From Bacillus sp. E(2018) (GTDB lineage Bacteria; Bacillota; Bacilli; Bacillales; Fictibacillaceae): 64,000 nt of DNA. The translations under genes were made by a program, and so were the position numbers. The stretch spans positions 62,001 to 126,000 of the forward strand of contig NZ_SCOL01000004.1 in NCBI RefSeq assembly GCF_005503015.1, given 5' to 3'. Each line of letters begins with the position of its first letter. Positions within the stretch are counted from its first letter, which is position 1. Under the pieces are notes generated by a model that was not told where the DNA came from, did not search any database, and saw only the letters and a list, made by a program, of their open reading frames with translations. Below, one piece after another: positions 52,443 to 61,538 of the stretch.

Positions 52443-52803
52443 GGGGACGTTACGGATTCGACAGGGGTAGTTTGAGCTTAAGTTGCGAGTCGAGGGGGTC
52501 GGCCTCGTTAAAACGCCACAGCCAATAACTGGCAAACAAAACAACAACTTAGCTTTAGCTGCGTAATAGCACTTTAGCTGTTCCTCCCTCCATCGCCCAT
52601 GTGGTAGGGTAAGGGACTCACTCTTAGTGGGCTACGCCGGTTGTCCTCCGCCTGAGGACGAAGGAAGAGAATAATCAGGCTAGCGGTCCAGGCGCCTGTC
52701 GGCTGGCAGACGGATCCGCGAAATGCGAATAAACCGACTACACTCGTAGAAGCTTAAGTGCCAATATCTTTGGACGTGGGTTCGACTCCCACCGTCTCCA
52801 CCA
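52443..52803 (+). ncRNA. ssrA: tmRNA (SsrA)
   Basis: 5' end GGGGACGTTACGGATTCGAC and 3' end GGGTTCGACTCCCACCGTCT with CCA encoded; the acceptor stem pairs GGGGACG with CGTCTCC. About 361 bases. The tag frame runs from GGC at 52531 to TAA at 52564 and reads GKQNNNLALAA, preceded in the cell by the alanine from the tRNA part. Rescues stalled ribosomes with SmpB. Confidence 0.97.
52531..52566 (+). other. tmRNA tag reading frame
   Basis: Eleven codons, GKQNNNLALAA, then TAA TAG. The LALAA end is the usual ClpXP/ClpAP-recognised degron; the GKQNN start resembles tags of several other bacilli. Confidence 0.92.
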
Positions 52804-52819
52804 TACATAGGTGGATTAC

Positions 52820-52848
52820 AGGACTCGCCCTAGGGTGAGTCCTTTTTT
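52820..52848 (+). terminator. Terminator of ssrA
   Basis: AGGACTCGCCC and GGGTGAGTCCT with a 2-base loop, then T6. Confidence 0.92.
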
Positions 52849-52869
52849 GTATGCTAAATTTGGGCAAAT

Positions 52870-52969
52870 GTCGATATAATCTGATTTTCGCCGATATATT
52901 TAAAATCTTGCCGATATAATTCAAAAGTTGCCGATATAACAAAAAAGTTGTCGATATCTCATTTCATTA
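52870..52969. repeat. Tandem array D, 20-bp unit
   Basis: Five units at 52870, 52890, 52910, 52930 and 52950, each starting G[TC]CGATAT and followed by A/T-rich bases. Exact 20-bp period. Confidence 0.85.
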
Positions 52970-53029
52970 AAGGATTTTGCTACCAGACAAAAGAACTATT
53001 AGTAACATAATAACGAAAGGAGTAAGACT

Positions 53030-54010
53030 TTGATCATCAAAAAACGAACAAAGCCGATCAAATTATTTAAGTTTGAGGCGCTATTTAGGCGAATTGCTCT
53101 CGAGCACCCAAAAAGGCAAATCGCTTCTGAACTATATGCAAAAAGTATGGCAGGATATCGCGGTGAGCGTTCTTTAGATTTCCCGCTGAGTTTTTTAACC
53201 GAACAAAAATACCATATCTTTCATGACCTCCGTCTTTATGATGGTACACATTACTTCCAAATTGATTGCCTTCTCTTATCCTCAAAATTCATGATTATCA
53301 TCGAAGTGAAAAACATAACAGGAACACTTATTTTTGACTCTATTTTCAATCAGTTAATACGGATCAACGATAACAAGGATGAAACAGCATTCAGCAGCCC
53401 AGTTGTCCAAGTAAATAGACAAGTGGAGCAACTTCAAAAGTGGCTTAAGCTTCAGAAATTCCACTCCATGCCTATTGAGCCGCTTGTAATCATCGGAAAT
53501 GATAAATCCGTAATCAAGTCCACTGAAAAAGAAAAATCACAAAACCTCTCGCAGTTCGTATTACCCTACTATGTTTTACCTGAAAAAATAAAAGAACTTG
53601 AGATAAAGCACACAACTCATCTCCTTACTGACGAATGTCATCGTACCCTCTCCAACCAACTTCTGTTACAACACACCCCACTCGAATTCAATATCCTTCA
53701 ACGTTTCCAAATCCCAGAAAGCGAATTAATAAAAGGAATACAGTGCACGAACTGTAAATTCTTTAGTATGCAGAGATCGTTTGGCACGTGGGCTTGTAAA
53801 AGATGCATGTCTGCTTCTAAAGACTCGCATATACATGCCTTACGTGATTATTATCTTTTGATTGGCGATACGATCAATAATCGGCAAATGAATGACTTCC
53901 TCCATATCAACTCACCTCATATAACGAAACACCTTTTAAAATCACTATGTTCTACAACAATCGGAACGAATAAAGGAAGAAAATATGAACTATCCTTCGA
54001 TTTTGAATAA
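53030..54010 (+). CDS. NERD-domain (nuclease-related) protein with C-terminal zinc ribbon
   Basis: 326 residues. The NERD domain is at about 40-160: GERSLDFPL, then IDCLLLSSKFMIIIEVKNITG, with the Asp and ExK of the restriction-like fold. A C-terminal knuckle CTNCKFFSMQ...CKRC (about 240-262) may bind zinc. NERD proteins are thought to handle nucleic acids, but function is unproven. TTG start with GAAAGGAG. It follows tmRNA and a tandem array. Confidence 0.82.
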   Translation: MIIKKRTKPIKLFKFEALFRRIALEHPKRQIASELYAKSMAGYRGERSLDFPLSFLTEQKYHIFHDLRLYDGTHYFQIDCLLLSSKFMIIIEVKNITGTLIFDSIFNQLIRINDNKDETAFSSPVVQVNRQVEQLQKWLKLQKFHSMPIEPLVIIGNDKSVIKSTEKEKSQNLSQFVLPYYVLPEKIKELEIKHTTHLLTDECHRTLSNQLLLQHTPLEFNILQRFQIPESELIKGIQCTNCKFFSMQRSFGTWACKRCMSASKDSHIHALRDYYLLIGDTINNRQMNDFLHINSPHITKHLLKSLCSTTIGTNKGRKYELSFDFE

Positions 54011-54087
54011 TTTCATTCTCCTTCTGAAAAAGAACGTATTCAAACCGTATATTTTCCCCATCCTATAAAATAGGAAGGTGAAAAATA

Positions 54088-55149
54088 ATGGACTTATTAA
54101 AAGAATTAACCGAAACGAATGGTGCTCCTGGTTTTGAAAAAGCGATTCGAGAGATTATGAAGCGCGAGATCAGCAAAACAGGTGCCACATTAATGAACGA
54201 CCATATTGGCAGTGTATTTGGTGAAAAACACGGATCTACGAATGACGGTCCTAAAATACTTCTTGCAGGCCACATGGACGAAGTCGGATTTATGGTCAGT
54301 GAGATTACAGAGCAAGGGTATTTGCGCTTCGTTCCATTAGGAGGTTGGTGGTCACAAGTTCTTCTCGCACAGCGTGTCCATGTTCAGACGAAAACTAAGA
54401 CATTCACGGGTGTCGTTGGATCAAAGGCACCTCATATCTTAACAGCCGATGAACGAAACCGGGTGTACCCGATGAAAGAGATGTTTATTGATATTGGTGC
54501 AAAGGATAAAGACCAAGTGAAGGAGTGGGGAATTAGAGTAGGTGATCCGATCCTTCCGATATGCCCCTTTGAACTGATGCCTGACGGTGACACCATTCTT
54601 GCTAAAGCACTCGATAATCGAGCAGGCTGTTATACCGCTCTTCAGGTACTAGAACAGCTTCAAAACGTCAAGCACCCAAACACCGTCTATTGTGGTGCGA
54701 CCGTTCAAGAAGAAGTGGGGCTTAGAGGAGCCATTACAGCACCTGCGATCATGGAACCAGATGTCGCGATCGCACTCGATGTAGGCGTTGCAGAAGATGG
54801 TCCTGGTGGGAACGCGAACAAAGCGAAGCTCGGAAAGGGGCCACTCATTACGTTCCTCGATTCGTCCATGATTCCGCACACCGGTTTTCGGGACTTAATC
54901 ATCGAGGTTGCTGAGAAACATAACATCCCTTACCAAGTAGACGTGATGCTTGGCGGAGGAACGGATGCGGGTAAGTTCCATCTATTCAAAAAGGGTATCC
55001 CAAGTCTTGTAGTGGGAGTTGCGGCGCGATACATCCACAGTCATACATCCATGATCAGTAAAAGCGACCTAGAAAATAGTGCAAAGCTTTTAGTAGAGCT
55101 CGTGAAGGTTTTAGATAAAGAAAAGCTTCATTCGCTTCTGGAATACTAA
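54088..55149 (+). CDS. M42 family metallopeptidase (glutamyl/deblocking aminopeptidase-like)
   Basis: 353 residues with all M42 metal ligands in order: GHMDEVGFM, ALDNRAGCYTAL, VQEEVGLRGA, IALDVG and RYIHSHTSM. A self-compartmentalising cytoplasmic aminopeptidase that trims peptides. GGAAGGTG precedes the ATG. Similar to B. subtilis YsdC/YtoP; which one is not settled. Confidence 0.92.
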   Translation: MDLLKELTETNGAPGFEKAIREIMKREISKTGATLMNDHIGSVFGEKHGSTNDGPKILLAGHMDEVGFMVSEITEQGYLRFVPLGGWWSQVLLAQRVHVQTKTKTFTGVVGSKAPHILTADERNRVYPMKEMFIDIGAKDKDQVKEWGIRVGDPILPICPFELMPDGDTILAKALDNRAGCYTALQVLEQLQNVKHPNTVYCGATVQEEVGLRGAITAPAIMEPDVAIALDVGVAEDGPGGNANKAKLGKGPLITFLDSSMIPHTGFRDLIIEVAEKHNIPYQVDVMLGGGTDAGKFHLFKKGIPSLVVGVAARYIHSHTSMISKSDLENSAKLLVELVKVLDKEKLHSLLEY

Positions 55150-55160
55150 ACGCTACTCAA

Positions 55161-55196
55161 AAAAACCTCGTTGGATTTTATTCCAACGGGGTTTCT
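55161..55196 (+). terminator. Terminator of the M42 peptidase gene
   Basis: AAACCTCGTTGGA pairs with TTCCAACGGGGTTT across a short loop. Confidence 0.85.
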
Positions 55197-55317
55197 CACT
55201 TTATCGCAATATGTTACAGTGTTATAAAAAGTTTTACATCATTCTTTGCTAATCATCGAAAAACGTCTATTATATAGAGATGAGAGTATAAGTTGTTAAA
55301 GGAGATCAGTAATTTTT

Positions 55318-56154
55318 ATGGACATCCTATTGTTATTAAAAGCCCTTATTTTAGGGATTGTTGAAGGTTTAACGGAGTTTGCTCCTGTATCATCTACAGG
55401 ACATATGATTCTTGTCGATGACATGTGGTTAAAATCACAAGACTTTTTAGGTAAATATCCTGCAAATACATTCAAAGTTGTCATCCAGCTTGGTTCGATT
55501 TTGGCCGTAATTGTTGTCTTTAGACAGCGATTCATCGATATGCTAGGACTTAGCAGAAACAAAGCAACAAATGAAATCACAGGTAGCCGTTTAAAATTAA
55601 CGCAAGTCATTGTAGGACTCTTGCCGGCAGGTGTTCTAGGGCTGTTGTTCGAAGATTATATCGACGAGTACCTTTTCACGACTAACACTGTGCTTATCGG
55701 CCTCGCAATTGGAGCAGTTCTTATGATTTTTGCCGATCGCTTTGCTGCTAAAAATCAAAACCCTGTAATTGATACAGTAGATCAGATTACGTACAAACAA
55801 GCTTTCTCGATCGGATTGATTCAGTGTTTATCTCTCTGGCCAGGATTTTCACGTTCAGGTGCTACGATTTCAGGCGGTGTCCTTCTAGGGCTTAGTCACC
55901 GTGCTGCAGCTGATTTCACATTCATTATGGCTGTTCCGATCATGGCTGGTGCGAGTGGGATCTCCCTATTAAAGAACTTAGAATATTTTAGTATGGATGC
56001 TATGCCGTTCTTTGTAGTTGGATTTATTAGTGCGTTTGTATTCGCTATGTTATCAATTCGTTTCTTCTTAAATGTTATTGAAAAAGTTAAGCTAACGCCA
56101 TTTGCGATTTATCGTCTAGTGCTAGTAGCTGTTATCTTTTTTGTGATCATGTAA
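55318..56154 (+). CDS. uppP: Undecaprenyl-diphosphatase UppP (BacA)
   Basis: 278-residue membrane enzyme that recycles the lipid carrier for peptidoglycan. Motifs: GIVEGLTEFAPVSSTGHMIL (catalytic Glu and His) and LWPGFSRSGATISGGVLLG. Overproduction gives bacitracin resistance in many bacteria. AAAGGAGAT is about 15 bases before the ATG. Confidence 0.96.
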   Translation: MDILLLLKALILGIVEGLTEFAPVSSTGHMILVDDMWLKSQDFLGKYPANTFKVVIQLGSILAVIVVFRQRFIDMLGLSRNKATNEITGSRLKLTQVIVGLLPAGVLGLLFEDYIDEYLFTTNTVLIGLAIGAVLMIFADRFAAKNQNPVIDTVDQITYKQAFSIGLIQCLSLWPGFSRSGATISGGVLLGLSHRAAADFTFIMAVPIMAGASGISLLKNLEYFSMDAMPFFVVGFISAFVFAMLSIRFFLNVIEKVKLTPFAIYRLVLVAVIFFVIM

Positions 56155-56161
56155 TAAAAAA

Positions 56162-56194
56162 GAAACCCCACTTGATTCAAACAAGTGGGGTTTC
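56162..56194. terminator. Bidirectional terminator between uppP and csbD-like gene
   Basis: GAAACCCCACTTG and CAAGTGGGGTTTC are perfect complements, with T runs on both sides. Confidence 0.92.
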
Positions 56195-56202
56195 ACTATT
56201 TT

Positions 56203-56409
56203 TTAATATTGCTCCATTCTGCTGTACCAATCGTCGTATTCACGCTCTGCTTCTTCACGTTTTCTTCCGTGTCTTTCCTGAATCTTACCGATCATTTTTT
56301 CACGGTCACCTTGTGCTTGATCGTAATCATCATCTGTCAAGTTGCCCCATTGTTTCTTCGCTTCACCTTTTAACTGTTTCCATTTGCCTTCCATTGTATC
56401 GTTTTTCAT
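56203..56409 (-). CDS. CsbD family stress protein
   Basis: 68 residues, highly charged: MEGKWKQLKGEAKKQWGNLT followed by a second amphipathic block and GDREKMIGKIQERHG. CsbD-like proteins are SigB-dependent stress proteins of unknown action. AAAGGAGGATG precedes the ATG. Lies 17 bases after the glycine-zipper gene and probably shares its promoter. Confidence 0.9.
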   Translation of the reverse strand: MKNDTMEGKWKQLKGEAKKQWGNLTDDDYDQAQGDREKMIGKIQERHGRKREEAEREYDDWYSRMEQY

Positions 56410-56426
56410 ATTGAATCATCCTCCTT

Positions 56427-56957
56427 TTAATATTTGTTGGAATATGAATCTTCATAACGATGTGCGTTTGTGGAACGGTACGTACGGAATGTATCATTAA
56501 CTTGCCTATGTCGACTAACTTCATTCGTATCAACGAGAACAAGGATGTCCCCAGCTTCAACAGATTGTTCATATTCTTTCGCTTCATTTTCAGGTATTCC
56601 TAATCCTACTAGAGCTCCTACGATTCCGCCTGCTCCAGCTCCTACAGCTGCTCCACCTAGTGCTGCAGCAATCGGTCCTGCGGCTACAATCGGGCCGATT
56701 CCTGGAATTGCAAGTGCGCCTGCACCTAATAATAGCCCGCCAATTCCACCTAGAATGCCACCTGTGGCCATTCCTGTAGCAGCCCCTTCAGGAGCTTTTG
56801 AGCCGGTTTTTTCTTGAATGTGTTTTACTTCTTTTTTGTCTTTTGCGATCACTGAGATTTCGTCATCACTATAACCTTGGTCTCTCAGTTCTTTTATCGC
56901 ATCAATCGCATCATCTTCTGAACGGAAAACGCCAACTACTTTACCATGAGTATCCAT
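56427..56957 (-). CDS. General stress protein with glycine-zipper region
   Basis: 176 residues. Residues 5-50 (VVGVFRSEDDAIDAIKELRDQGYSDDEISVIAKD) match the general stress protein 17M-like/YflT-type domain; residues 65-125 are a long Gly/Ala zipper; a GDILVLVDTNE strand follows. AAGGAGG sets the start at 56957. A SigB-like promoter lies upstream. Confidence 0.85.
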   Translation of the reverse strand: MDTHGKVVGVFRSEDDAIDAIKELRDQGYSDDEISVIAKDKKEVKHIQEKTGSKAPEGAATGMATGGILGGIGGLLLGAGALAIPGIGPIVAAGPIAAALGGAAVGAGAGGIVGALVGLGIPENEAKEYEQSVEAGDILVLVDTNEVSRHRQVNDTFRTYRSTNAHRYEDSYSNKY

Positions 56958-56998
56958 CGATTTCCTCCTTTTTTGTAGAAGATTAGTACGTAGTTTGT

Positions 56999-57024
56999 GT
57001 TCCCACTGGCTGGGGTGATAAAAC
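56999..57024 (-). promoter_or_regulatory. SigB-type promoter of the stress genes
   Basis: On the minus strand: GTTTTA, 14 bases, GGGAAC. This resembles GTTTAA-N12-15-GGGWAW. It is about 40 bases before the start of the glycine-zipper gene. Confidence 0.6.
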
Positions 57025-57177
57025 ATGAACTTGCAGGTTCGACAAAAGTATACATAAAAAATAGAACGCAACATTTGGAAGCATTTAACACAAAAACACG
57101 TATTGTACTTGTTTACAATTTATGGTTTGATGTCTATATAAAGGAAAAATGATTAATGAATGTGGATGGGGATTGAA

Positions 57178-58401
57178 ATGGATATTTTTATTGGCAGACA
57201 ACCGATCTTAGACAAAGAAGAGAACGTTGTTGCTTATGAACTTTTATATAGAAATAGTGAGAATAATAGGTATGATGGATTGGATCATGACAGCGCCACG
57301 ATCGATGTGATGGTGAATAGTTTTGCGGGAATCGGAATTAAAGAAGTCGGTGAACGCAAGAAATGTTTTATAAACTTTACGGAGAATTTGTTGTTAAATC
57401 GGATTCCTACATATATTTCACCTCAATATATCGTCGTTGAGATTTTAGAAGATGTTCGGTTAACGGATGAAGTGCTTGAGGTCTGTAAAGAATTGAAGAA
57501 TAAAGGATATATTATTGCGCTGGATGATGTTTCGGTAAACCGGAACTTAGATAGAGTTCTGCCTTATATCGATATTATAAAAGTAGATTATTTATTAATG
57601 GATGTCCACGAGATGAAGGTCATGATTGAAACATATCGGGAGCAGATTACATTTCTAGCAGAAAAGATCGAAACGCGGGAACAGTTTGAAGAAGCCAAAG
57701 AGCTAGGATTTGAGTATTTTCAAGGCTACTTCTTTAGTAGACCCGTTATATTGCAAGGAAAGGACATCGCTCCTATTCCTACGAACTATCTTCTGCTATT
57801 AGAAAAGTTGAATGGTTCCGATCCAGATATCCATGAGATCAGCAGCTTGATCCAACGAGATCTCTCACTTTCGTATAAGCTATTAAAAGTGATGAACTCT
57901 GGTACTTACTTTTTCAAAAGCAAGATTACAACGATCAAACAAGCTGTCGTCCTAGTTGGACTATACGAGATTAAGAAGCTCGTGATGATTCTGATGATGT
58001 CTAGCTTGAATAGAGTGGATAATCAGTTAGAGATCGTTAAGATGAGTCTTACTCGTGCTTTCTTTTTTGAACGCATCTCAAAATACGTAGGTGTATCTAA
58101 GAACCACCTCTACATGTTCGGAATGTTTTCCCTTATCGATACTTTGTTGAGTAAAAACATGCAAGATGTAATCGCTGACCTACCAATTACAAATGAACTT
58201 GCAGAAGCTCTTTTAGGCAACAAAGATTCTTATAATCTTGCTCTGCATATTGTACAAGGTTTAGAGAGAGGTTCATGGCTGGAAATTCAGTCGATAAGCC
58301 ACACGATCAACCTGACAGAAGCGGAACTCTATACGCATTACCGTGCAAGTACATTATCTGCCGACAAATTTGTAAAAGCGGATACAGAAGTGAAAGTCTA
58401 G
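57178..58401 (+). CDS. EAL-HDOD domain protein (YuxH-like)
   Basis: 407 residues. EAL-type domain 1-195: FIGRQPILDKEENVVAYELLYRN; the catalytic EAL/EVL reads VVEIL and the metal loop reads DDVSVNRN instead of DDFG, so phosphodiesterase activity is doubtful. HDOD domain about 205-390 (LIQRDLSLSYKLLKVMNSGTYF). Family members act as signalling scaffolds in c-di-GMP-related control. The ATG at 57178 fits the conserved N-terminus. Confidence 0.87.
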   Translation: MDIFIGRQPILDKEENVVAYELLYRNSENNRYDGLDHDSATIDVMVNSFAGIGIKEVGERKKCFINFTENLLLNRIPTYISPQYIVVEILEDVRLTDEVLEVCKELKNKGYIIALDDVSVNRNLDRVLPYIDIIKVDYLLMDVHEMKVMIETYREQITFLAEKIETREQFEEAKELGFEYFQGYFFSRPVILQGKDIAPIPTNYLLLLEKLNGSDPDIHEISSLIQRDLSLSYKLLKVMNSGTYFFKSKITTIKQAVVLVGLYEIKKLVMILMMSSLNRVDNQLEIVKMSLTRAFFFERISKYVGVSKNHLYMFGMFSLIDTLLSKNMQDVIADLPITNELAEALLGNKDSYNLALHIVQGLERGSWLEIQSISHTINLTEAELYTHYRASTLSADKFVKADTEVKV

Positions 58402-58416
58402 CACTATCACATGACA

Positions 58417-58448
58417 AGAACCTCAAGTTGAAATGGGGTTCTTTTTTA
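58417..58448 (+). terminator. Terminator of the EAL-HDOD gene
   Basis: AAGAACCTCA pairs with TGGGGTTCTT, then T6. Confidence 0.8.
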
Positions 58449-58521
58449 TTTGAAAATCCTCAAGAAAGTAAAGAATGATACTTTGGAGTAAAATACAAAC
58501 ATGTAAAGGAGGAGGTAGGCG

Positions 58522-59520
58522 ATGAAATTAAGCATACTCGATCAATCCCCAATCTCATCCGGTCAACATGCACAAGAAGCTCTTCAAGCTTCTTTGCAAC
58601 TGGCAATAGAGGGGGAAAAGCTAGGCTATACCCGTTATTGGATCGCAGAACATCATAATTTTAGCGGCTTATCTTGTTCAGCGCCAGAAGTGATGCTGAG
58701 CTATATAGGGGCAAACACAAAAAAGATTCGACTCGGCGCAGGAGCTGTGCTTTTACCGCATTATAAACCATACAGAGTTGCGGAAACCTATAACATGCTT
58801 GCTACTCTTTTTCCAGATAGAATCGATCTTGGTATCGGTCGTGCTCCTGGGGGATCGGCAGAAGCGTCGATCGCTCTTTCGAACAATTACCTGGACAATG
58901 TTCGAAAAGTACCTGAATTGACTAAACAACTGCTGCATTTTCTGCGTAATGATTTTCCAAAAGACAGTATGTTTTCTAAAATACAGGCGACTCCAGTTCC
59001 TGAAACCTCGCCTGTTCCATGGATACTTGGAACAAGCAAAAAAAGTGCTGATTTAGCTTCAAGATATGGAACAGCCTATGCATTTGGTCATTTTATGAGT
59101 GATAAACCAGGACCAGGAATCGTAGCTTCTTATCAAAAATCATTTCAACCGAATCCCTCATTAAAATTAGCGAAAACGATCGTTGCTGTGTCTGTGATCT
59201 GTGCAGAGACAACAGAGCACGCGGAGGAACTTGCATTAGCAGGAATTCTTTGGAGAAAACAAAATGCTTCTGGTGAAGGAAATGGTGTTCCATCCATAGA
59301 AGAAGCACACCTCTCTTTTTCAATAGAAGAAAGAGAACAATTCAAATCAGAAGCAAAAAGAAAAATGATTATCGGTAACCCACAAGAGGTAAAGAGAGAA
59401 CTATATAGACTTGAAGAATTGTATAAAGCAGATGAGATGATGATTGTGACGATCACCCACTCTTATGAGGACCGAATAAAGTCATACGAATTAATAGCCA
59501 ACCATGTCCTTTCCACATGA
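58522..59520 (+). CDS. Luciferase-like (LLM class) flavin oxidoreductase, MsnO8-like
   Basis: 332 residues, (beta/alpha)8 FMN-dependent fold: LDQSPISSGQ, YTRYWIAEHHNFSGLSCSAPEVM and LFPDRIDLGIGRAPGG are the hallmark motifs. Uses reduced flavin; substrate unknown. AAAGGAGGAGG precedes the ATG. Paralogue of the gene at 59630, about 110 bases downstream. Confidence 0.88.
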   Translation: MKLSILDQSPISSGQHAQEALQASLQLAIEGEKLGYTRYWIAEHHNFSGLSCSAPEVMLSYIGANTKKIRLGAGAVLLPHYKPYRVAETYNMLATLFPDRIDLGIGRAPGGSAEASIALSNNYLDNVRKVPELTKQLLHFLRNDFPKDSMFSKIQATPVPETSPVPWILGTSKKSADLASRYGTAYAFGHFMSDKPGPGIVASYQKSFQPNPSLKLAKTIVAVSVICAETTEHAEELALAGILWRKQNASGEGNGVPSIEEAHLSFSIEEREQFKSEAKRKMIIGNPQEVKRELYRLEELYKADEMMIVTITHSYEDRIKSYELIANHVLST

Positions 59521-59565
59521 GGGAATAAGCAGTATTTTTTATTTACGAAAGCAAACTTGTTATAC

Positions 59566-59598
59566 TAGTAGCGAATTATTAAAATATAGTAGCTAATT
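59566..59598. promoter_or_regulatory. Direct repeat upstream of the second oxidoreductase
   Basis: TAGTAGCGAATT at 59566 and TAGTAGCTAATT at 59587, exactly 21 bases apart, just after a TATACT -10-like box at 59561. Possible operator. Confidence 0.5.
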
Positions 59599-59629
59599 TT
59601 TTGTTGCTTTAAATAAGGAGGACGTTACG

Positions 59630-60643
59630 ATGTCCAATAAAAAAAGTTTGAGTGATGTAAAATGGTCAGTTCTTGACCTAGCACCAGTCGTTGAAGGTGG
59701 AACGGTAACTGAATCGTTTCAGAATACGTTAGATCTCGCTCAGCATGCTGAAAAATGGGGATACAACCGCTATTGGTTAGCTGAACATCATAATATGCCC
59801 GGAATCGCGAGTTCTGCTACTTCGGTCGTAATTGGTCATGTGGCAGGAGGTACGTCTAAAATTCGAGTTGGCTCTGGTGGGATCATGCTTCCTAACCACG
59901 CACCGCTCGTGATTGCTGAACAATTCGGTACTCTCGATGCCCTGTATCCAGGTAGAATCGACCTCGGTCTAGGCCGCGCACCCGGAACAGACCAGGTAAC
60001 AGCACAAGCACTTCGCCGTGATCTGGGCAACATGGGTGATGATTTCCCGTATCAGCTAGATGAGCTGCGTACCTATCTGGATCCAGAACGAGCAGAATCA
60101 CCGATGAAAGTTAGAGCGGTTCCTGGAGAAGGACAAGATATTCCAATCTGGCTTTTAGGTTCAAGCGGATTCAGTGCACGATTGGCAGGTAGAGAAGGAC
60201 TGCCGTTTGCATTTGCGAGTCATTTTTCGCCAGATAACACGATTCCTGCTCTAGAGCTATACCGCAATACATTTACACCATCAGAAGTACTTGAGCAACC
60301 GTATGCGATGGTTGGAGCGAACGTTGTGATCGCAGATACTGACGAGGAAGCTGCACGAATCGCTACATCCCTGCAGCAGCAGTTCGTCAACTTAGTGCGC
60401 GGAAACCCAACGAAGCTGAAGCCTCCTGTTGAGAGCATGGACGGCATCTGGAGTCCGTATGAAAAAGCGGCACTCGACCAACAATTACGCACATCCTTTA
60501 TTGGTAGTCCTGAAACGGTTAAAGCTAAACTACAAGCGTTCTTGGACGAAACACAAGCTGATGAGATCATCGTAAATGGTCAAATTTACGACCATGCTGC
60601 AAGATTGCGCTCATTCCAGTTATTATCAGAGATCGTAAAATAG
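59630..60643 (+). CDS. Luciferase-like (LLM class) flavin oxidoreductase
   Basis: 337 residues: [60 protein letters not shown], and [26 protein letters not shown]. Same family as the gene before it but only partly similar, so an old duplication or separate acquisition. AAGGAGG precedes the ATG. Substrate unknown. Confidence 0.9.
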   Translation: MSNKKSLSDVKWSVLDLAPVVEGGTVTESFQNTLDLAQHAEKWGYNRYWLAEHHNMPGIASSATSVVIGHVAGGTSKIRVGSGGIMLPNHAPLVIAEQFGTLDALYPGRIDLGLGRAPGTDQVTAQALRRDLGNMGDDFPYQLDELRTYLDPERAESPMKVRAVPGEGQDIPIWLLGSSGFSARLAGREGLPFAFASHFSPDNTIPALELYRNTFTPSEVLEQPYAMVGANVVIADTDEEAARIATSLQQQFVNLVRGNPTKLKPPVESMDGIWSPYEKAALDQQLRTSFIGSPETVKAKLQAFLDETQADEIIVNGQIYDHAARLRSFQLLSEIVK

Positions 60644-60658
60644 CATGAATGTTGATTA

Positions 60659-60687
60659 GCGTACTCCTGAGAGGAGTGCGCTTTTTT
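60659..60687 (+). terminator. Terminator of the second oxidoreductase
   Basis: GCGTACTCCT pairs with AGGAGTGCGC over GAG, then T6. Confidence 0.9.
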
Positions 60688-60710
60688 GTTGGGGTATTGA
60701 ACTTACGGAG

Positions 60711-60800
60711 TTGTCGAAGTTTGTAGACTCGCAGATAACTTTTGGATTGAAAAGCAAAACTCGTGGATAAAACAGCAAAACTTTTGGATTAATTGAGAAA
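60711..60800. repeat. Tandem array B2, 21-bp unit
   Basis: Leader TTGTCGAAGTTTGTAGACTC, then units with CTCGTGGATAAAACAGCAAA and CTTTTGGATTAATTGAGAAA. Same family and same left boundary as 10141. Confidence 0.75.
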
Positions 60801-60824
60801 ACAGATTGATTGAGACCTTCTAAT

Positions 60825-60935
60825 ACCTAACTGGGGAGATGCCGCTTGCAGATTTGAAGCGTACAGAATGTAGCCCATCGCTTGCCATGAGGAAAGTCAG
60901 CAGCCTTGAACAGCTTCTAAAAAAGAACATTTGTT
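60825..60935. repeat. Highly degenerate copy of repeat family E
   Basis: Traces only: GATGCCGCTTGCAGATTTGA, TAGCCCATCGCTTGCCATGA, GGAAAGTCAGCAGCCTTGAA follow the order of the family but with many changes. Confidence 0.4.
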
Positions 60936-61008
60936 TGCTTTTTTGAAGGGTTTTTCCATCCCGATATCGAAATTAGTACCTTGAATAACAAACTTGGAGG
61001 TAAGAATG

Positions 61009-61530
61009 ATGGAAAAATCGCTACAGCTCCACCAATTCAACTCTTGGGCCAATGAAAGAGTCTTTGACACACTAAAAGAACTTCCAACCGAAATGTACAG
61101 AAAAGAGGTAGAAAGTGTCTTTCCTACGATCGCTGATGTTCTTGTTCACATGTATCAAGTTGATTATGTTTGGCTACAGGTACTAAAAGGTGAAACTTTC
61201 GATGATATTTTTAACTCCTTAAAACAGCTACACGAAGAATTAAATGGTGCTGATCTACAAAATATGCATATGAAGTTTCAAACCATGTCTGAAGACTACG
61301 AGCACTTCATCAATGGAAAAGAAGATTTATCTGCAGATATTACTGTTCATCACCCACACTTTGGAACACTAAATTCAAACTATGATGACCTTATTCAGCA
61401 CATTGTAAATCATGGCACGTATCATCGAGGTCATTTATCGGCAATCGTCAATCAGCTCGGGTATAAAGGAGCGTCAATCGATTATATTTTTTATCTTTAT
61501 TCGCTACAAGAAAAAAAGCAAACTTCATAA
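61009..61530 (+). CDS. DinB/YfiT family putative metal-dependent protein
   Basis: About 173 residues, four-helix DinB fold. Candidate metal-binding His are in ADVLVHMYQVDYVWLQVL and HIVNHGTYHRGHLSAIVNQL. Members include thiol S-transferases and damage-inducible proteins of unknown action. TTGGAGG precedes adjacent ATG codons at 61006 and 61009. Confidence 0.87.
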   Translation: MEKSLQLHQFNSWANERVFDTLKELPTEMYRKEVESVFPTIADVLVHMYQVDYVWLQVLKGETFDDIFNSLKQLHEELNGADLQNMHMKFQTMSEDYEHFINGKEDLSADITVHHPHFGTLNSNYDDLIQHIVNHGTYHRGHLSAIVNQLGYKGASIDYIFYLYSLQEKKQTS

Positions 61531-61538
61531 GATTGTTG

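Noticed and set aside
52870..52969. CRISPR or phage attachment site beside tmRNA
   Set aside because: Uniform 20-bp tandem units without spacers; no integrase and no copy of the tmRNA 3' end nearby.
56470..56817. 115-codon open frame opposite the glycine-zipper gene
   Set aside because: Its Pro/Ala-rich product is the antisense reading of the Gly/Ala repeat; no start signals.
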